The notes under the pieces are model-generated. The model was not told where the DNA came from, made no database searches, and saw only the letters and a list, made by a program, of their open reading frames with translations. A program made the translations under genes and the position numbers. This document shows positions 5,413-8,200 of a stretch of 8,200 bases of DNA, in pieces. Positions within the stretch are counted from its first letter, which is position 1. Each line of letters starts with the position of its first letter. Location: positions 1-8,200 of the forward strand of contig JASHSX010000172.1 in assembly GCA_030040865.1 (NCBI GenBank), written 5' to 3'. Origin of the DNA: Thermoplasmata archaeon. GTDB lineage: Archaea > Thermoplasmatota > Thermoplasmata > Lutacidiplasmatales > UBA184.

Positions 5413-6360
5413 TCACTCGGGCGTAGGGGCCTCGCGCCAGTAATTCAACGCGTCCTCGACCGTTCGCTCGAGCGGAAATTCGGGAGAATAGCCCAGCCGG
5501 GTCAGCCGGGAAATGTTGGCTCGGTTCGCGGGCTCGTCCGTCGGTCGCATAAGTGCTGGGTCCGCAACAATCTCAATCGGAACACGCGCGAGCCCTTTGA
5601 GCCGCTCCGCAATCCACCGTATCGAAAAGTCCCGGCCCGCACCAACATTCACCGGTTCTGCCGGGGTCCCACGTTCGAAGAGTATCCAAAGTGCACGAAC
5701 GACGTCGCGAATGTCCGAGATGTCGCGGCGGGACTCGAGATTGCCTACGCGAAGTTGTCCCGGCCGCCCGGTCCGCTCCACCTCGGCCACCTGGACCGCA
5801 AAATCGTTCAGGGCGTCGCCCGTCTTGCCGGGGCCGGTCGTCCCGAAGAGTCGCGCCCGTACGATGCGAAGGTCGTAGTTGAGAGCATATTGCAGTGACA
5901 GCATCTCCTGACTCGCCTTGGAGACCCCGTAAGGGTTTGTCGGATTGAGCGGCAGGTCCTCCGTGATCGGGAGTTGCGGGGGAACGCCATAGGCGGACGC
6001 GGACGCAGCCACCAATGTGCCCTTCTGCGGGGGGTATTTCCGCAACGTCTCGTAGAGCGAGATCGTGCCGAGGACGTTGGTTCGGAAAGTGTCGAGCGGA
6101 TCCGCCCAGGCCTTTTTCGCGTACGCCTGGGCCGCCAGGTGAAACACCGCGTCGGGTCTCACCTCTCGGACAAGGGACTCAATTTCACCCGGGTCCTGCA
6201 TGCTGAGATGACGCCAGTCCACGCCTGAGCCGGGGACACCGCGAACCGAAAGTTCACCTTGGGCGAGATACGTGCCGACCACGTCATGCCCGAGTGAGGT
6301 CGAGAACGTGCTCAGATGTCGACCGATGAATCCGGAGGCCCCGGTGATCAGGATTCTCAT
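5413..6360 (-). CDS. Extended SDR, GDP-4-keto-6-deoxy-D-mannose reductase (Rmd)-like
   Basis: A 315-residue cytoplasmic SDR, normal length. G7-A-S-G-F-I-G13 binds NAD(P), and Y144-x-x-x-K148 with S120/S122 forms the active site. The strand A119-S-A-S-A-Y-G lacks the Glu of 4,6-dehydratases, so this enzyme should reduce or epimerise rather than dehydrate. R272-P-T-D-E-P near the C-terminus matches the R-P-S/T-D substrate motif of Rmd and related GDP-sugar reductases. The family reduces GDP-4-keto-6-deoxymannose to GDP-rhamnose or GDP-6-deoxytalose. The dehydratase at 1857-2858 could supply its substrate. Start ATG 6360 is secure because the first Rossmann strand begins at residue 2. The upstream gap to the DPM1-like gene is 135 bp and contains CTATATCG (minus, about 6444-6451) as a possible weak TATA element. 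A UDP/GDP-sugar epimerase function remains possible. Confidence 0.9.
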   Translation of the reverse strand: MRILITGASGFIGRHLSTFSTSLGHDVVGTYLAQGELSVRGVPGSGVDWRHLSMQDPGEIESLVREVRPDAVFHLAAQAYAKKAWADPLDTFRTNVLGTISLYETLRKYPPQKGTLVAASASAYGVPPQLPITEDLPLNPTNPYGVSKASQEMLSLQYALNYDLRIVRARLFGTTGPGKTGDALNDFAVQVAEVERTGRPGQLRVGNLESRRDISDIRDVVRALWILFERGTPAEPVNVGAGRDFSIRWIAERLKGLARVPIEIVADPALMRPTDEPANRANISRLTRLGYSPEFPLERTVEDALNYWREAPTPE

Positions 6361-6495
6361 GGTTTGCCTACCCGAAATCTGGCCGCTCGCTGTGTCTCTT
6401 TCGAGGCTCGTTGAGCCGGACGACTAGCCCGACATGATGTGCGATATAGGCGTTGCTCCGGTAGTCTCATTCGCGAGCGGGTCAGGGTGAACGCA

Positions 6496-7278
6496 TCAGG
6501 CCGGAGACGAAGCATCGCGCCCATCGCGTCGAAGTCGACGGGCCAAGATGAGCTCGATCAAGAACAGACGAATGAACGAAACCCCTTGGGTGAGCTTGCT
6601 TGCGCCGCTTGATCGAGGTTCGAAGCGGTAGGCTACCTCGGACCGAGGCGATGAGCCTGCCATGACCGCGATGAACAGGAGGAGCTTGTACCCGCGGTAC
6701 CGATCGTCAATCGGTCGGTAAATCTCCCGCCGGAAGGCGAAGTACCCCGAGACTGGGTCGCTCAACCCCCGGGTCTCTCGGAGGAGGAGCTTGGCGATCC
6801 ACTCCGCGCCTCGAGAAATGATCGCCCGAGGGGCGGTCCGGACGCCGACCGATCCTCCGGGCGCGTACCGGCTGGCGACGACCAGCGCCGCGCCGGCACG
6901 CAGCCGCGTGCACATGGAGGGGAGGAGTTCTGGCGGGTGCTGGAGATCGGAGTCCATCACGGCAATGAGCGGGGCAGTGCTCAGCTCGATACCCATCGCC
7001 TGCGCCCGGAGTGTAGTTTGTCTTCCATTGTGGAAGGCCAGTCGGAACCGCGGGTCAGATCGAGCGAGATCGGCGAGATATTCTCTCGTCCCGTCGGAGC
7101 TCCCGTCGTCTACAACCACCACTTCGAACGGTGGGAGAGCCAGCCGTTGCAGCCGCTCCACCAGCGGCGGCAGGTTTTCGCGCTCGTTGAGAGTCGCCAG
7201 TACGATGGCCAGTTCCGGGATGGGCGAGGGTACCGATGCTACCGGTGGACTGGCTCGATGTCCCAGCGGGGAAGTCAT
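6496..7278 (-). CDS. Family 2 glycosyltransferase, DPM1-like polyprenol-phosphate sugar synthase
   Basis: A 260-residue GT-A enzyme. V56-D-D-G-S-S-D-G-T is the nucleotide-binding strand, D109-S-D111-L-Q-H-P-P-E the metal-binding motif typical of polyprenol monophosphomannose synthases, S136-R-Y-A-P-G-G the acceptor-side block, D174-P-V-S-G-Y-F the catalytic-region motif, and G225-A-S-K228 the late conserved loop. The short hydrophobic C-terminal stretch (about 233-246, with L240-I-E-L) may be an amphipathic membrane-associating helix; there are no multiple transmembrane helices, as in DPM1-type enzymes lacking the GtrA-like domain. It should transfer mannose or a related sugar from GDP to dolichyl phosphate at the inner membrane face. 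Start ATG 7278 is fixed by GAGGTG seven bases upstream. It is the first gene of the minus-strand run and shares its upstream region with the divergent Nudix gene. Confidence 0.92.
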   Translation of the reverse strand: MTSPLGHRASPPVASVPSPIPELAIVLATLNERENLPPLVERLQRLALPPFEVVVVDDGSSDGTREYLADLARSDPRFRLAFHNGRQTTLRAQAMGIELSTAPLIAVMDSDLQHPPELLPSMCTRLRAGAALVVASRYAPGGSVGVRTAPRAIISRGAEWIAKLLLRETRGLSDPVSGYFAFRREIYRPIDDRYRGYKLLLFIAVMAGSSPRSEVAYRFEPRSSGASKLTQGVSFIRLFLIELILARRLRRDGRDASSPA

Positions 7279-7470
7279 CGCTTACCACCTCGGGGTTCAG
7301 GGGAAGGTACTGCTCCTCGATCGGGAGTAGCCCTCGAACGCCGGATCACAAGTGCCCACGTAGAGACCGGTCCCTCCGACTTAACAGTTTATGGAGCGAA
7401 GGCACATGGGCAATCCATCCATGCCGATTGCGGAGCGCGACCTGCGCCCGATCTCCATCCGTGAGGCACC
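7279..7470. promoter_or_regulatory. Divergent intergenic region between the DPM1-like and Nudix genes
   Basis: This 192-bp gap must hold promoters for both directions. On the plus strand, AT-rich CTTAAC (7380-7385) and TTTATG (7388-7393) are candidate box A elements for the Nudix gene, implying a leader of about 55 bases. An imperfect inverted repeat, GGCACATGG (7401-7409) with CCATGCC (7419-7425), follows. GTGAGG (7461-7466) is a weak ribosome binding site 4 bases before ATG 7471. I see no convincing TATA box for the minus strand. Confidence 0.35.
7286..7291 (-). promoter_or_regulatory. Shine-Dalgarno site of the DPM1-like gene
   Basis: GAGGTG on the minus strand lies 7 bases before ATG 7278 and matches the archaeal anti-Shine-Dalgarno sequence (CACCTC) in all six bases. 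It is the clearest ribosome binding site in the window and fixes the start of this gene. Confidence 0.75.
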
Positions 7471-7902
7471 ATGAGTCTCCGCCGAGTCTACGGCGGGCCG
7501 GCACTCACGGTCGACGCGGTCTGGTTCGACCAACAGCGAGTCTTGTTGGTCCGACGTGGTAGACCGCCGTTTCGAGGGCAATGGGCTTTCCCCGGAGGTT
7601 TCGTCGAACTCCGGGAGACTGTGGAAGAAGCTGTTGTCCGCGAGCTCAGGGAGGAAACCGGCCTTCGCGCCCGGCCCAGACGTATCGTCGGCGTCTACTC
7701 TGGGCCCCATCGCGATCCGAGAAGGCCCACGGCGACGGTGGCCTATCTGATGAAAGGCCGTGCAGCCATTCCCCGCGCCGGAGACGACGCCGCAAGCTGC
7801 TCTTGGGTCCCGATCCACGAAGCCCGTCCCTTAGCGTTCGACCACGAGGAAATTCTTCGCGACGCACTCCGGCTCCGAGGGACATCGCGGAGTCAAATCT
7901 GA
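7471..7902 (+). CDS. Nudix hydrolase (ADP-ribose pyrophosphatase-like)
   Basis: A 143-residue cytoplasmic protein with a complete Nudix box, G-x5-E-x7-R-E-U-x-E-E-x-G-U, from G43 to L65 (G43, E49, R57, E58, E61, E62, G64). The Glu residues coordinate the divalent metals that cleave a nucleoside diphosphate linked to another group. The segment S77-G-P-H-R-D-P-R and the C-terminal L121-A-F-D-H-E-E-I-L are typical of archaeal ADP-ribose pyrophosphatase-like Nudix proteins, but substrates of this superfamily are hard to predict and a nucleotide-sugar substrate is possible. It is the only complete plus-strand gene in the window, transcribed away from the glycan genes, and ends 22 bp from the stop of the convergent MFS gene. 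The start is ATG 7471; the fold begins within a few residues of it. Confidence 0.93.
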   Translation: MSLRRVYGGPALTVDAVWFDQQRVLLVRRGRPPFRGQWAFPGGFVELRETVEEAVVRELREETGLRARPRRIVGVYSGPHRDPRRPTATVAYLMKGRAAIPRAGDDAASCSWVPIHEARPLAFDHEEILRDALRLRGTSRSQI

Positions 7903-7924
7903 GAAGTCGAGGGCGCCGGTCGAG

Positions 7925-8200
7925 CTAGGGCTCTTCGGTCGCCGTCACCGGCGTCGGCATCGCGGCCCTAGAGGTTGTTGGCGATCTGCCCCGCGACCAG
8001 GACAATACCCCGGCGACCGCAAGGATAATGGCTGCACCGTAGAGGGCGCTCCGGATCCCGTCCAGAAACTGGGGGGCGAGGCTGCCGAGGGAATTGTTGG
8101 TGCCGAGGAACACCTCGTAGGCGACCTGACGGGGGATGCTCGCGGAGGCGATGGTCACCGCGATCACGAAGCTCAGCAGCGTGCCCATGTTCACGACCGT
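7925..8200 (-). CDS. MFS transporter, DHA2 (EmrB/QacA)-like, C-terminal end only
   Basis: Only the last 91 residues are in the window; the frame is open through the right edge (ACG-GTC-GTG-AAC at the edge), so the gene begins outside. N-M-G-T-L-L-S-F is the kind of motif that opens the penultimate helix of 14-helix drug:H+ antiporters, followed by a hydrophobic segment ending S-A-S-I-P. A loop (about 35 residues) leads to a last helix of about 18 residues (A-L-Y-G-A-A-I-I-L-A-V-A-G-V-L), then a positively charged S-R-G-R and a short tail rich in Thr/Ala/Pro that ends in T-E-E-P. It would act in the cytoplasmic membrane as a proton-coupled exporter. The stop is TAG at 7927-7925. Convergent with the Nudix gene. 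The MFS call is good; the DHA2 subfamily rests on only two helices. Confidence 0.75.
   Translation of the reverse strand, partial: TVVNMGTLLSFVIAVTIASASIPRQVAYEVFLGTNNSLGSLAPQFLDGIRSALYGAAIILAVAGVLSWSRGRSPTTSRAAMPTPVTATEEP

Noticed and set aside
5105..5416. 103-codon minus-strand frame spanning the 213-bp gap
   Set aside because: Overlaps the ALG5-like gene in another frame, has no motif or ribosome binding site, and composition is like other shadows.
5278..5898. Plus-strand 206-codon frame downstream of the AATATAAAAA sequence
   Set aside because: No protein-like motifs and mostly antisense to the Rmd-like gene, so the TATA-like box is assigned to the minus strand.
6405..6417. GGCTC-GTT-GAGCC small hairpin between the DPM1-like and Rmd-like genes
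   Set aside because: Five-base stem without a T-rich tract; too weak to call a terminator.
1..8200. CRISPR array, tRNA/rRNA, transposase, phage or defence genes
   Set aside because: Searched by eye on both strands; no regularly spaced direct repeats, RNA gene signatures or mobile-element motifs seen.

Overview
This GC-rich window (roughly 60-65% GC by eye) looks archaeal. AT-rich TATA-like boxes stand upstream of several genes, one gene has a clear GAGGTG ribosome binding site, and others have no Shine-Dalgarno sequence, which suits leaderless transcripts. The GC content and gene style would fit a Thermoplasmatota-like archaeon, but that placement is an inference. I see no rRNA, tRNA, CRISPR array, insertion sequence or phage gene.

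Layout: from the left edge to about 7.3 kb, eight genes lie on the minus strand. Read in transcription order (right to left) they are: a DPM1-type family 2 glycosyltransferase (7278-6496); an Rmd-like nucleotide-sugar reductase (6360-5413); an ALG5/DPG-synthase-like family 2 glycosyltransferase (5199-4183); an FdtA/WxcM-like cupin sugar ketoisomerase (4112-3714); a class I SAM methyltransferase that overlaps the cupin by ATGA (3717-2968); an extended SDR with a dehydratase-type S-T-E site (2858-1857); a perosamine-synthase-like DegT/DnrJ aminotransferase (1800-664); and the N-terminal part of a GT4-like glycosyltransferase that runs off the left edge (607 to 1). To the right, a Nudix hydrolase (7471-7902) is transcribed divergently. 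It converges on the C-terminal end of a DHA2-type MFS transporter that enters from the right edge (8200-7925).

How the genes may work together: the dehydratase would make an NDP-4-keto-6-deoxyhexose. That intermediate could be reduced by the Rmd-like enzyme to a 6-deoxyhexose, or aminated by the aminotransferase, with the cupin possibly moving the keto group from C4 to C3 first. The methyltransferase resembles the DesVI/TylM1 type that methylates the amino group of deoxyamino sugars. The two family 2 transferases would charge a polyprenyl (dolichyl) phosphate carrier, and the GT4-like enzyme would extend a glycan. The simplest reading is a surface-glycan or N-glycan locus building an unusual, possibly N-methylated, 6-deoxyamino sugar. 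The exact sugar cannot be read from sequence alone. The Nudix and MFS genes look like ordinary neighbours outside the pathway.
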